Notes: generated by a model from the sequence alone, not told the origin. A stretch of 64,000 nucleotides of DNA from Brachyhypopomus gauderio (GCF_052324685.1 NC_135228.1:9775386-9839385), one strand, 5' to 3'; counted from the first letter of the stretch, positions 1 through 13,367 are shown. Program-made: numbers and translations.

Positions 1-1423
1 AATGTAATCCTGGATTTGTGAGCTAATACAGAGAGCTCCCCAAAACAAATGTATCAACTGCTTAAAGACATAGTGGTGGAAATTTTGAATTACTGCACAT
101 TAGACTGTTATATCTTACAGGGTTAGAGTGTGTGAAAATGAGATTGTGATATGTTAGCTTAGCCTACTTTTTAACTTGTCATAGCACAGCAAAGACACAT
201 TTTCTTTCCAAGGATTACAACCTTTCTTGGGTGGTTTAAAGCTTTAGAGTATTTGACACTTCCTAGCAATAAACAGATGTTATGCTCGTAAAGCTCTGAA
301 GTGTTAAAATTAATTTCGAACCAAAAACTACAATACATAAGATCAGTTGATGAGAATGTCATGTAGATTCGGGTGGGCACTTTTGAGGGAACGCCATGAA
401 AGATGATTTGTTCATGTACTTATGTGCATACACTAAAAAGGTCAAATGTTTCCTCCATGCACCATTCTCTGGGCCAGCATCCAGCTTCCGCAAAGGTCAG
501 TGGCATGACATCAGCCTGTGGCCAAATGACGGCCACTGGAACAGTAGCATCTGTGGAGAACAAAGCTGACTCTCCTCCTCCATCTGCCACCACTTGCTCG
601 TTTGCACCTACATCCAAACAGGATTAAGCAACAAAGAGGCCACTGTGAGCCCAACGGTGGTGGAAGCTTTAGCAGCAGTGGATGAAGTCACTGCCCTGTA
701 TTGGCTTTGCTGCCGCTGGATAAGGCAATGGCATAGAAACAAGAGCTAAGGTGTGGGTTTTGAAAGTGGCTCAGAGCCTATGCGCTTAAGATTGGCAGGT
801 GGAGATTGTACTCTCATAAGCTGTCAGCTCAAGCCACAAGGCAGGAACTTTTAGACTGTACTCTGCAGTTCATGAAGGATTTGGCTCATGGTGGACCAAC
901 AGTCACATGAGATGTATATCTAGTTCAAACATGGCCAGCCACAAAGAGCAGTAATAAAACAGCTTAACACTGGGCCATGCTCTACCACACTAGCCCACGG
1001 TCCCAGTGTCACACAAATAGGATGCAGAAGGACACGAACATGCACAATATGCTCGGTACATGCACAATATCATGTACTGTCTTGTTGAACCACAGGAAAA
1101 CTGATAATGTGGGCAGATATGTTCACCAAGTAACAGCCTACAATGGAGCATACTGTTTATGCTTTTTCCATTTTGGCCCATCATCCAATATTAAGTCATT
1201 GGGTTTGGAGGCATTGTTGCATGGCAATGGAAGGCAACATGCTTCTATGCACTACCAGTCCTGATCTTAGCCAAGGATCTGGCAACCCTTGAGCCCACAC
1301 AGAGTGATTGAATGACAATATTCACCTTCCATTCACTCTCATTAAACAAAGACCCACCATTACACATACAGGTGATGATTCAGAGTGCATTTGTATTTTT
1401 CCTGCTCCTGTGTTCCTGTAATA
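1..1423. other. Non-coding DNA, nothing identified
   Basis: Only short unrelated frames. A more GC-rich stretch at 470-760 has open frames on both strands but no recognisable protein. No pdlim4 linker or LIM exon could be identified on the minus strand. Confidence 0.5.
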
Positions 1424-1914
1424 CAGAGGTGTCAATTCCAGGTTCAGAAAGTAAAAGTCCTCACCAGGATTTTGCTTAGGCTTCCTGGATTGTGTTGATT
1501 CCACAAATTTTACCTGGGCTCTGTTCGAAATAGCCTACTACATACTGGATACTGCATACTGGTCCTCGTAGTAGTATGCAGTACAGTTTCCAGTATGCAA
1601 CAAAATCAAAGCATACTACGGGATCATGTGAACATTGCATTGCATGATGGGATGAAGTACACCACGAAGATAGCTCTGTTCGCATACTGGAATATTTTGC
1701 GGAAGTAGTAGGTCATCCGGGTATGTTTCGCGTACTGGAAAATTTCATTTTGGTCACATACTGCATACGGCATACTGATTTGGGGCTCGATCAGTACGCC
1801 AGTAGTATGCTATTTCGAACAGAGCCCTGGATTGCACTAATTAGAAAATCTAGCAAGCTTGAGCAAAATCCTGGTGAGGACTTTTACTTTCTGAACCTGG
1901 AATTGACACCTCTG
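1424..1914. mobile_element. hAT-like MITE with 53-bp perfect inverted ends, containing a nested MITE
   Basis: The outer arms 1424-1476 and 1862-1914 are exact reverse complements over 53 bp, starting cagaggtgtcaattcc. The bases gtaata precede the left arm and follow the right arm. A cagaggtg terminus is hAT-like. A second inverted-repeat element sits inside it. Confidence 0.75.
1516..1827. mobile_element. Inner MITE with gggctctgttcgaaatagc ends
   Basis: About 312 bp bounded by gggctctgttcgaaatagc and its reverse complement. The interior is a run of atactg/cagtat motifs (catactggatactgcatactgg). Flanking bases suggest a 3-4 bp target duplication (ctg or ctgg), as in PIF/Harbinger elements. 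It splits the outer MITE and is therefore the younger insertion. Confidence 0.7.
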
Positions 1915-1959
1915 GTAATACAATCTTGGAGGTGGGTTGAGGCAAATGCAGGAGATCTT

Positions 1960-2295
1960 AGATATTACTAAAAACTTATTAACAAAAACACACAAGGAAG
2001 ACTAGCTAAGAAAACATCAAACACAGGTAAATTGAACGAGACTAAAGACATCAACCAAGAAACACCAACTACAATGACCAGCATATCAAAAGGAAGAAAC
2101 ACGGGGTTTAAATACACAGGTCAAACAAGGAATAAACGAGACACAGGTGAAAACAATGACAAGGGGGCGGAGACAAGGACAGAATGTGAAACTACACAAA
2201 ATAAAGAATTTCAAAATAAAATCAGAAAATAAAAGAGGAAACCAAGACACAAACCAAACCAAAACAAGCGGGGTTGCAGAGGGGACTGTAACAGC
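1960..2295 (-). repeat. Possible LTR-like repeat remnant
   Basis: An A-rich interval ending ggggactgtaaca on the plus strand; read in reverse it starts tgttacagtcccc, an LTR-like TGTTAC start. Read in reverse it is T/C-rich and contains tttaaaccccgtg. I see no matching second end or target duplication. Confidence 0.3.
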
Positions 2296-2769
2296 TCAGA
2301 TTTCAGCTTTCTGAACTCTGCTATTTATACTACTATTCTCTGCATCATTTCTCTGCATCTTTTACCTGGTGCTGATTTTCTGATAGTCAAGGGTGTAATT
2401 TTTTTGTACTGACAAAAAAGGAAGATGTTTGCTAAATAATGATGCAATGAGAATGTAATTGTGAGTCTCTCTATATGTCAGTCTCTCTATATATTACAGA
2501 ACAAGTATTGAAAACTTTTTGAACTGTATTGAACTTTATAATTTGATGGATGGTGCTCCAATATTTCCAGTCAAAAGGGAATGATTCTAATAGGCCAATT
2601 TCATATTCGTATATAGTATTAGCAAAACTCTAAAGAGAGTATTCACGTTATTTTCCATGACAACGCTGGGCAGGGCCATCTTGGTTGACTTTGTGTTAGA
2701 ACTTCTGGTGGAACTTCTACGGATATGCTGATACAAGCAAAATGACAACAAACACAAAATGACTAGCAT

Positions 2770-3110
2770 AATATGTTCAGTTAGAGGGTGTCACAATAAT
2801 TGGAAGAAGAGGAAAACTTGGCTTGACCAACAGTGTTACGAACACAGCTCGAAAAGATCTGAGTGTTGTGGGGCACCTTATAACTTATAACTCCACCGCC
2901 TTCCAAAGAAGAGGACCTGCGTCTAAGGCTGAAGGCGCTAAATTTAAAACATCCACCCAAACGTCCATATGTCTGCTCTTATCATTTTGTGGAGGGGAAA
3001 CCAACAGCAGATCATCCTTATCCCGAGGAATGGCTCGGTTATGAAGCTCCGATGAAGCAAACGCGTCGGGTGCTTGTGAGGCTATCAGATAAGTGACTAT
3101 TTTATAATCA
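2770..3110 (+). pseudogene. THAP-domain fragment, degenerate
   Basis: The plus-strand translation gives CSVRGCHNNWKKRKTW, LDQQCYEHSSKR, then (after an in-frame stop near 2888 and a one-base frameshift near 2912) EDLRLRLKALNLKHPPKRPY, VCSYHFVEGKPTADHPYP. This is the C2CH zinc-binding layout of THAP domains, with the closing C-x2-H as CSYH. It is probably from a THAP-bearing DNA transposon or a THAP gene copy. The stop and frameshift argue against function. Confidence 0.7.
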
Positions 3111-6100
3111 GTGGCCACATCTTTTCCTTGCATTCATTTTGTAATTTTAAGAAGACACGAATGCCTATTTTATGAAAAAAATCATTAAAATGTAGTAGTG
3201 TACACTAATGCAAAAATAGCTGACCGGAAGTTCTAACACAAAGGCGGAAGAAACACACACTTGAAAGTGGGCGTGGCGAAATACGGTGAATAGAGGAAAA
3301 AATGTTAACAGTGAAATCAAGCTACAAAGTTGCTTTCCTAATTAAGCCCCTGCATAAATAACCTATATGCAGTGTAATGCAGTTATATGAAAAAATAAGT
3401 GACAAGAAGCAATTTGTTTTGAGTTCAGCCAACAGTTATTGGCAGAGCACTAATGGGCCCTCATTTGCAGAATAAGGAGTTCAGCTAACAAGTCATCTGT
3501 CAGCACATAGTCAAGATCAATGGCATCAGATCCTCTGTAACCTTCCTCCTTGCTCCACAGCTCTTTTGAAGTGTCCATCATCACCAGAGAACAGCTTCAG
3601 TTTCCCATGCATTTCTTTCCCCTCTTTCTTGCAAACTCTCTCTCTCCTCCTCCTCTCTCTGTGTCTTTTAGTCTGTTAAAATTCACACTTTTGATTCATC
3701 CAGCATGAGTCACTGCCACCTACTTTTGTCTTTTTCTCGTGCTCCTGGACTCTCGGGCTTCCAGTTCTTATGACTCACTCAGTCTGGGCCAGCTCAGCAG
3801 GGTTCCATCAGACAGCGCCAGCCACTCGTGGAAACAAATCACATCTGTCTATTTGCCACAGCTCGCTTCTTCCACAAGAAACAGAGACGGTGGGGGGGGG
3901 GGGGGGGGGGGGGGGGGTCTGTTTCCAGCAGTTGCTCCATATCTTCACTAAAGGGCACAGGAGGCTGAGACTTCAGGGGTGCAAGCTGTTGGGTGACCCT
4001 TCGCTGTTTGCCAGAGACTTGCAAAGGTGTGCCTGGAATGGCTGTTGCACGTTAACCAGTGTGAGAGAGATATGGCTTTGACCATGAGGTCAGGAGGTGG
4101 AAGGATGATGGGGCTGTGTTGCCCCTACGGTGGTGCTCTGAGAGGCGAGATCATAGTTTTTCTGAAAGCGCTGTAGCCAAGCTTAAAGAATGACCTCATC
4201 TCTGTAAAAAAGGCCAGACCTATGCTAGTTCACTCTCTCCTCCCATGGCCATGTGACAATGTGTATTAATAACACATTCCTTGATTCTGAGGCACGGTGA
4301 TTTCCAAAACTCATCCTATCCGTCTAACTGCTTTCTTGTAAATTCTGGATTAGATTCCTGTAGAAACATCTGTATTTTTCCCTACTCATTAGTCACAAAG
4401 TTGAAACTGAAGGCTGAAAAAATATGAATAACAGTCAAGCTACACTTCACATTTCCAAGACAAAAGACAGACAGCTCAAATGTAATCACTACTGACAGTA
4501 GGAAGGAACAGCACCACTTAAAATGTTTTGAAATATTCAATATGGCAAACTAAATTCCAATCTATTTTTATTATTGTTGTTGTTGGTGTTGTTATAACAA
4601 TCAGACCACCCAATGCTGAAGTGGTTTATGAACAGAATAACATTCAGTGGAATCACAGTTCAGCAAGTGCATCAGCATTCAATATAGTTTGGTTAGAAAA
4701 AAAACTATGTGCTCATATATCCATCCAGAGGCAGCTACAGAAAATTACAGACCTCTGACAGTTCCTGTGTTTCTGCAATGTAGGCAGACTGTTGTAAACC
4801 ATATTGGTGTCCCACTCAGTAATCTGCTTTCTTTCAACTTTTTCAAAAGAAAAAAAGTTGCTTTGTAACAACATATGTCTGTATTTAATGCACATGGTTG
4901 TGTCAAGACTACCAGGGACTACAGATATTAATAGTTTAATATTTCAAACAGAAAAAAACGTGTATAAAGCAAAATTGTTCTCCAAGCAAAAATTACATTC
5001 TCCAGAACTTATATAAATCTTGCTGTCAGTTTCTTCTTTAGTACACTGTATACCTAATAACAGGCAACTGCACAAATTATTTAGCAAAATAAAAAGGTTC
5101 TTTAAATCCCTTTTAAAGGAGAAAATGTAATATTAGGAGGGAGTTTGGACTGTGAATGTCCAGCCGTGCACATACAAAAGTAAAATCTGGCTTGCTGACA
5201 CCATTCCAGCACTCTAAACAATCCACCCCCTACTGACCTCCCTCGGCCCTTGGTCTTGAACGCAGCCGGCTCAGACTGGAACATGAGGGTGCTTATCTCT
5301 GTAGCTCTCCACTCAGCCCAGAAGCGTGACCAAAAAGAAATAACTCATCGGCTGATGCGAAAGGTCGCATACCAAAAGATATGGGGGACCTTGTTTTTGC
5401 ATTATCCAGTGGTGTCATGTGATGTCCTTCTCTAAATGGTATCACACTGACCAATAAAAAAGATATGACATCAGCTGCGCTCGGAGGCAAACCATTAAAG
5501 AACCATTTGTACAGATGCTTGACAACTGGAAGCATATTCATGAATCGATAGCTTTGCTTGTGACCCGAATTCCACGTGATGTGGAGTGCACCCACAGCTG
5601 CAGCTGCAGTATTAATGGGTCAGGACTGATTAAAGGGGAAGACTTTGGGTTTGGGTGGCCAGACAGAGCCAAAAGGAAACCTCCTTATGGGTTGTGGCTA
5701 CTGAGGGAAACAGTGCTTCCAAGTTCTTCCAGTTAGGGGCTTTCTAAAGCCCAACCTTGTGTGCTCTTAAATAAATATAGTACTCCTACATGAATGTACT
5801 ACTTAGCGTCCAAGTGTGATATATGAGATTTTCCAAGAGGTCAAGACTTGTGCAGAGGGTAGCTTTATCAGAAAAGGCACCAAATATGGTAGAGTACTAC
5901 AAGAACACGTGATGCTTCCTGGTGAATCTTGCTTATGTCATAGAATAGGAGAGACTTGAGAAAAAAAAGACTGAACAACATCCTAGGGAAAACCCCAGGT
6001 TTCTGGGACGCTGTTCTTTGAAGAGAAAGAAAATTATTCCTCTACTGTTTTTGTTTAGAAATAGGATGCCACATTGGATGTCTGGTTGACTTTTATCTTA

Positions 6101-6643
6101 TGCATAGACAGTGCAGCATTTCGAGCCTCTATAACCTCCAAGTGGACCTGCTGCTTCTCAGCAGTAATTATTTCCACTGGATCAGCTGCTTTCTCCCCTC
6201 GGACCATGAATCATAGACAATGTTCTCAAAAACTTTATTATATATCGCTTCAATACTGCACTGTATTTCTGAATACAAATTATGAGTTGGGATTAATGCA
6301 TATTTTGTGATTGCTGAAACATTGGTTGAAAACATGTAATGTAATGTGTTCATAATGGACAGTCCATGAATGACTCCAATATAACACACTGATTTCCAAA
6401 ACAATGTTGAAATGGAAAGACCTGAGTATTCATTCATGGCAACCTGAATGGTAATCAGTGGTGTCTGGACTGTCCATTATTGTGTCACTTTCAAACCTGA
6501 ATACCGTGTTCAAATTCTGAGGAACCTGGGTGCTTGGTTACCCGTCCTGTGACAAAGACTAGGCTATTCTGAAGAGATAGCCTTTTAAAAGGATATGGCT
6601 GAATGAGAGAAACTAGATGGGAAGAGATGCCTTTGGGCAGTAC
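3111..6643. other. Presumed pdlim4 intron 2 or downstream DNA
   Basis: Contains the 26-G tract and a 15-bp inverted repeat (6352-6366 against 6466-6480). If pdlim4 continues in this window, its third exon should lie here on the minus strand, but none is recognisable. Confidence 0.45.
3892..3917 (+). repeat. Homopolymer G tract (26 G)
   Basis: An uninterrupted G run on the plus strand, able in principle to form a G-quadruplex. Its length may be a sequencing estimate. Confidence 0.95.
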
Positions 6644-7165
6644 CTGTTGATGTCCAACACAAGCTGTTCTGTGCAGGCCTTAATCCTGTTTTGAGCCTCC
6701 ATATGTGTCATGGTCTCTGTGCGGTCTCCATTGATGGCCAGGATAGTGTCTCCAGGCCACAGGTCCACCAGAGCTGCCTTACTCCCAGGTGTTATCTGAA
6801 AAAAGCCAAACAAAACGCAAAGTTAAGGAGGGAGTGCCACTCCCAAACCAAATACCGCCATGCTTGGAGCCTTAAGCACAGCCACAAGATTTACTCAGAC
6901 CTGAGGCCATGCAAGTAGGAGATGAGTGATTAACACCAAAGTGCTGATTAATGACACTTTGAAAAGGTCTTTTAATTGGACGCCATTCTAGTGAAGTGAT
7001 AGCTTTTGTCGAATGTCGCAATGACAATAAAGGTTGGTTTGTTTTGTTCCAAAAAGTATTGTGCTTGCACTTGGTACAGTGTTAAGGGATGTTTGATTTG
7101 TCAGACTGAAAGCAGGTCGTTCATGGGAACAATAGTTACTTTCTAGTGATGGAAAGAGAAGTCTG

Positions 7166-7231
<66 letters not shown>

Positions 7232-10200
7232 GATGTTTGCATTGCTACAGATAAGGTTTTTCATGTTTTTTGTTAGTTTTTTAGATATTTTGAAGACTTC
7301 TGTTTTTGATCTATTCAAGTTATGAAAAGTTATCTTGATTAAGGCATATGCATGTACCAGATACTTTGCACCGTAAAAACTACACGTCTGTAAACCTCTG
7401 GACTGATATACAACCTATTCTCTGGAAGCCTTAAACATTGTTTAGCTGGCTCCACAGCATCCCCTGTGTAGAGGTGTCTCATTGGTACCACCTCTGTTCT
7501 CTACATATGACAATTTTTCATTTTTTACTCCTCTACACTACTGCAAACAGCAAAACAGTATCAGGATTTCCAGATTCCCAGTTGGACAGTCTCCATTACA
7601 TGAGTTTCTTTATGCATTGCCTTCTACCTTACATTTAGCTGGATAGTGAATATTTTTGTTGGAAATCAGTGTAGTGCAACTGGTTGTTAAAATAACATTT
7701 TGAAGTGGCATGATATAAATACATTTTGGATGACACCATAATAGCTGTTAATAAATCGTAACTTTAAACCCACAATTGAATAATGATGTTTATGGAGAAA
7801 ATACTATTATCACCAAGGAATACAAATCTTTAACATTACTTTCCAGTTTTCTATTCAACAGAAAAAAATGATAATGGTTCAGATATACAGACAAACATAG
7901 CCTGCCTATGAGGTATACTATATACTTCATATGACTCTCTCTACATTCTCCAAAAGCACTTGATTTCGTCAGTAATCACTGAATGAACAAATTAACTGAA
8001 CTGCGGTAATATTTAATGTGGTTCTTTTATAATACGTTTGTAATTCAGTGTGATTAGAAGGCTTTTCTACCAAACACACCTTTACTATTAGTCATATTAG
8101 AGATTATGGAAGTCATTTATTTAGTTAAGTATAGTCTGAGATGACTGCATTATCTTCCAGAAACCTTTAGAGTGCATTATAAAACAACCATTTTGAATAC
8201 GGAAACAAATTTCATTTAACCCTAGATAAATCAGAGAATGTCATGAACATGTATTATACGAATTTGCAACTGAAATGCAAGATGACCAAATTACCCACAC
8301 AAAAACTGCAGTGTACAAACTGAAAACCTTTCAAGCACAAGATGTCTTAGTGTCACCCGTTTGTCCCTCTCAGGTAAAGTCTGTTTTACTTAACTAGGAG
8401 TGTGCTGGGGGCTATACAAGTTGATATGATGCTAAAATCTAAATGGCTTTTCATTGCTGAAGTTCTTGCAAAAAACTCTGCATAATATTCCAAAGTGTGC
8501 CGCTGGCGAGGAAACAGACTGGCTCCACCTTTAATGAGAATTCTGACCTCCTCAGCTTCAAGGCAACGTGCCTTTGAATGCTGAATCACTTGGGCCCAGT
8601 ATGAATGACTGCGTTTATTTCTCCCTAGCCCTGTCGTTTAACACCAAGCTTCATCGGCAGCCTCGCAGTTTGACCCGCGCCCACACATCATCAGTCCCAT
8701 GGAGACCATACTGATGTTTGGGTTGAGTTTCCAAAAGCAGAGGAAGCCTGTGTTCTCTTCAATCTGTCCAGCAGAAAATAACAAAGAAACTGCTTTGCAA
8801 AGAGACCCCCACTAAATCCCATTTTGCACAGTGTCACATGGCTCTTTGGAATGTGGCTATGTGACAAGCGCAAGGCTTACGGACCCAAGGACAATGCAGG
8901 CGAAGTGCTAGTGTTAGCACATGCCGTTACGGAGTAAGTAGAGGAAGACTTCGGATGCAATAAATTTCCCCTGCGACATCCCCAGGGGAAGTGAAGTGGA
9001 GTGGGGAAGACAGGGGGGGAATAGGTTTCGGGAAGATAAGGGTTGTTAAACTGGTTTAGCCAGAAATTTTGGTTAACATGGCAATGAGAAAAGGCTCCAC
9101 ATTTTTTTCACAATGTTCTTAGGTCTATGTGCTGTTCATAATGATAATAGTAATGCTAATAATAATAATAAGTTAGTAATGCTAGTAATAATAATAATGC
9201 TAGTAATAGTGATTTCTCAATTACAATAAAAATGAAACAATGTCTCTGCTAATGCAGCAATATTTCTTAATCAAGCATGATCAGAAAGGAAACAGGTGGA
9301 ACAACTACTACATTTATTTTAAAGGAGCATCTTAGAGTGATATCCATATGTAATTTGCCTGAAAATGCAACTCCAAGACACTAAGTGATGGCATCAAAAT
9401 ATAATTACTCCATCTTTCAGCCTTCACTGTTACTCCCTTGCCTTATTTAGGATGAAAATAGCGATCCACAATAGTGCCAGAGGTATTTCAACAGCTTTCA
9501 TAAACGTAGCATAGTGACTCATTTCTGTGTCGCTCATTGTTCAGCACAGTTTTGGGCTGTTAGCTGTACCAGAGGTGACACAGGGACTGAACAAGTCCAG
9601 TGAGGAATCAATTTGTACAGTCTGGCCCTTTCACTTTCACTGGTAATATATGGAAATGCCTCCCCCAAATTGTGACTAGTGCGTAACCACGCAAGCTAGA
9701 AGACGAGCATGATATGTAGGGCTTTGTACGTATGACAAAGCAGAGACAGTATGATTGGTAGAGAGGGCTGCCGCCAACCCTCCCACCCACTCACTTCATC
9801 CAATGAAAGTACAGCCTCAGCTCTCAGGGTGAACAGACTCACCTGTGCAGTGCATAAGCTATCTGGTTGCCTGTAATGAACCACCAATGATATTCAATAA
9901 GAGTACACTGGTGATGCATCACAAAAGCAGTGTGTGATTACACTATGGGGAATGCAGTTATCAGGTCTAAAAAGGGTTGCTTCTTGTTGATGGGTCATAG
10001 TCATTGAGATGCACCCTATACTCCTGGGTAAGTTAGGTGTGGGAAACCTTCCGGCAGCTTCACACACTAACAAAATATCAAAATCAACCTCATTGACTTT
10101 GACAGGCTGGCTTGCTATTCCCCTGGGTATAGGCCTATTACGGAAAACAAAAATCCCAAATTAAGATGATTTTGATTTTCCTTGAACAGTTGATAATAGG

Positions 10201-10868
10201 TTAGCTCTTGGAGTTGATAGCTCAAAACAAAGCCCACTGCACTCCTCCAAAGCAAAGCCTGTGGCCAGCACGGGAGATTGCATTCTTAGTGAGCCTGGGA
10301 TTATTTTGCCAACCACAAGTGCATGGAAAATGATAGGGCTCGCGGATCTCCTGTTTCACGCAATATTGCATACCCGTTTCATTCATTCCCAAACGCTTTC
10401 AACAGCTCCTCCTGCGTCAAACTCCCGCTTTAAAAAATAATTTAAATACTTTTGGTGGGAAACTATTGATGGCCCAGTGGAACGCAAATTCATTTTAACT
10501 TTTAAACTTTAACTTTTAACATTACGTAGATCGGTCAAAAAACAACTTAATTTAATTGAAATGTTACGTGTAGCTCTATTTCCTAACGTACATAAATGCA
10601 TTTAACTGTTTTCATGTTGAATGATGTACAGGGTTTTAGCCAACGCTCATATTAGTCTATAAGTAACGGGCGCAAGTTTCCTTTTCGTTTCCCTTTTTCG
10701 CCGTTACTAGTTAATGCCATGAAACTGGAAATTAATGGATTTTGTGATGAAATGATAAGATAAAATAATACTTACCCTCGAAATCGTCAACGGTGTACTA
10801 AAATCCCGTCCGCCGACAAGTCGAAACCCCCAAGGCGAGGGTCCGTTCAAAGTTACAGTCCGTGGCAT
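6644..10868 (-). CDS. pdlim4: PDZ-LIM protein, PDLIM4-like, 5' coding exons 1 and 2 (partial)
   Basis: Two minus-strand exons encode a PDLIM-type PDZ domain. Exon 1 (10868 down to 10776, 31 codons) starts [15 protein letters not shown], carries the PWGF carboxylate-binding loop and ends ...LTISR before a gtaagt donor. Exon 2 (6795 down to 6644, 152 bp) follows a ttcag acceptor with ITPGSKAAL, then [11 protein letters not shown] and [10 protein letters not shown], ending in phase 2 before gtactg. The junction [10 protein letters not shown] matches the family. PDLIM proteins bind alpha-actinin and actin filaments through the PDZ domain and normally end in a LIM domain. I could not recognise the linker or LIM exons below 6644, so the gene is either incomplete here or its later exons are too diverged for me to see. 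The start follows the family; another in-frame ATG lies 21 codons upstream at 10931. The PDLIM4 call rests on the sequence and on the P4HA2 neighbour; PDLIM1 or PDLIM3 are the alternatives. Confidence 0.82.
6796..10775 (-). other. pdlim4: pdlim4 intron 1
   Basis: About 4 kb between the two PDZ exons, with a consensus gtaagt donor at the exon 1 side and a ttcag acceptor at the exon 2 side. Holds the TA microsatellite and a short (taa)n patch near 9150-9200; no coding sequence seen. Confidence 0.75.
7168..7229. repeat. (TA)n microsatellite in pdlim4 intron 1
   Basis: About 31 uninterrupted TA units between pdlim4 exons 1 and 2, roughly 370 bp from the acceptor of exon 2. Confidence 0.98.
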
Positions 10869-10929
10869 AATTGAGGAAAAAAGTATCCGATAGAAATAGC
10901 GTATACTCTGTGATGGTAATAACGACTGC

Positions 10930-11070
10930 ACTAAGCAGGAGATAATAACTTGAAAGAAACTCTTTTCTCCTTTGGTTCAGGGTTTAAATATTAAAAGCAG
11001 CTCTGACGTTTGAGGAGGAGTTGAACTTTGCGGCCGCCTCACACGCGCCTGGGAGGGTGCGCGCGATACT
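10930..11070 (-). promoter_or_regulatory. Probable pdlim4 promoter region
   Basis: The segment just upstream of the first pdlim4 coding exon turns GC- and CpG-rich around 11025-11070 (gcggccgc, cacacgcgcc, gcgcgcg) inside otherwise AT-rich DNA. An AT-rich TATA-like stretch (tttaaatatt) lies near 10982-10992 and a CRE-like half site (tgacg) near 11004. This is consistent with a core promoter reading leftward. The transcription start cannot be placed from sequence alone. Confidence 0.4.
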
Positions 11071-13367
11071 ATGGCAACCATACACAGTTTAGATAGACTC
11101 ATACAAACGCGTGCGTGTACACAAAAATGTTATATTTTTTGTACTTATCATGTACATTTTATTAACCCTTAATATAAAAATGAGAATTTAAGACATGTAA
11201 GTTCATTTCCTAGAAGTTTTGTCATGGACCTAAAAGGTGTGTAGTAACTACAATAACTTTCTCAACCAGACGTCTCAGACTTGCTTTTTAATCTTCCCAA
11301 ATTTGTTTTTTTATGTTTTAGTCATTTCGTTTTTTTAAACATTGGTTCCCTTACTTCCTGAAACAGTTCAAACACGATGTCACAAATGCAAACATCAATC
11401 GCTTTCTTGTCAGCGTCCCTGCGTTATTTTGGTAACAGTCAAAGATATCAGATTGATCCCAGTGCTGACTGTTTTCATGAGCAACCCTCTGATGCACTGT
11501 CACTAAAGCTCATAATTGCTAACATGAAAGTGTGGCAAACCAGTGCAATGCTCTTACAAAGCTAAAAAGAACTACGACATTTATAACAATTTTACTGTCT
11601 AATTTATGTGGTTAGTATCACGCTGAGTAACATATTGGTGGCAGACGTGATAGAACAGCCCAGGATCAAGCCATCTCTCACAGAGCTCAGTGCACATAAA
11701 ACATAATCTGTACTTCACAGAGGGAAGAGAAATTTCTCACTCTATTAAGATGAAAAGAAAAACTCCTAACCTCTTAGTTCTATGGAATGGTTCTACAACC
11801 TGACAAAAATCTGTTTGCTGTTTGTATTGGCCGAGGGGCATGCTATTATGTTTCTAGTTGTCTCCTAGACATCTCAACTCAAGTGACAGGCTGTCTTGTT
11901 AAATTCAAATTAGCATTGACTAGCAGAGAGTTAAAATGTGTGACTAATGTATAATAACCAAACAGGCACCCCTTCACACCAATGGAAAATGTTTCCAAAT
12001 TAAAGTCACAGCATTTGGACTTCTACCACATGGAGCCTAGAAGAGTTTATATAAAGGGCAAATTCTGGTGTAATGGTAGATAGTCCTGTGTATTTACATT
12101 TTTAAAAGACGTCAAAACTGGTGGTAATTGGATGGTCAGAAGAAAGCCTATGGAATGGCCTATAAAAAGTCTCCTTCAGCAATTTTGAAGTATGCCATTG
12201 GGAATGCAATTACATTGCAGTTGATACACGTTTCTTCTGTTTAAAATATTGGTGTATCTTGCTATTATTGTTATTTTGAAAGCAACATTAAACCTAAACT
12301 ATTCTATGCTATTCTAACCTAAAACAGCATAATGATGTTTTTTTGTTTGTTTGTTTATTTTCCCTTGTCTGCTGTAATCCAGATTTAGACTGGAAAAAAG
12401 TTTTAAAAATCGAAAAAGACCATTATTTTAGCCTTGTGCTGGCAGCATTCTAGGATCTGGCACTGAGCAGAATAACACACCCAGTGTAGATTGCTGATCT
12501 CAGCCCTCTTACCACTTTGTTCTAAAAAAAAAAAGACCCGTTTGAAGCACCACGTCACCCTCAGTGATTTCTAATGTGCTCTGCAAAAACAGACTGAGCA
12601 CCAGCTGGTAGACTCTGTAGTCATTATGAGAGAGTAAGTGTCACAGTGGGTGAGAACTGCTGCATGATAGCCTCCTGTAACCTTTTGGTCATCCTTTAAA
12701 AACCACAAGGGAAGAGAAAAAAAGACACCAGAGAGAGTGAAGTCACTTCTGCAATACACATATATTAAAACATTTGACTAGTCAAATACAGATATATAAG
12801 TTAGGTGAATAATTTTCATATGCAGTAAACTAAATTGCTCCCAGGGTAGTCAAATTCAGCTGAGAACAGCCTTTTAGCAGTAATTCATTCAAAACTGTGA
12901 TCATGATCAAGAGCCACCTTTTACATCAAATGTTTGAATGAATATTAAAATGGAATGACTAATGGGCAGTTTCAGTAGGGGTAATTAATTCACAAAGGAT
13001 TATGATTATCTCAGTTTGGATAGAGATAAATGGCAAAGTTATATCTAAGCTTTAAAATCCTCAAAGCCGGCGACCTTAAACTATTGGAAATCTATCATCA
13101 GCTTTCAGATTCACAGTGCCTGCAAAGCTTGCAAGAACATTGTTGTTCCAGTTGTGTTTAATACTCTTGACAAGCATAATGAGCTTTCACTTCTGCTATT
13201 GTTGAGTTCCTGTTGATTTTGCCACACAGCTGTGCGCACTGACAAGAGGACAAAGCCCGATGAGGTTGCTGTTTACCAGGGCGAGGTCATCGATTCTTTC
13301 TGTGCCCTTCACCTGACTACCATGCCCCCCAAGTGTTCTTGACCCAGCCTTAAAAAAGCCAACTCCA

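Noticed and set aside
5102..5330. Possible third pdlim4 exon on the minus strand
   Set aside because: A GC-richer stretch has an acceptor-like ttccag, but neither frame matches a PDLIM linker or LIM sequence, so there is no support beyond position.
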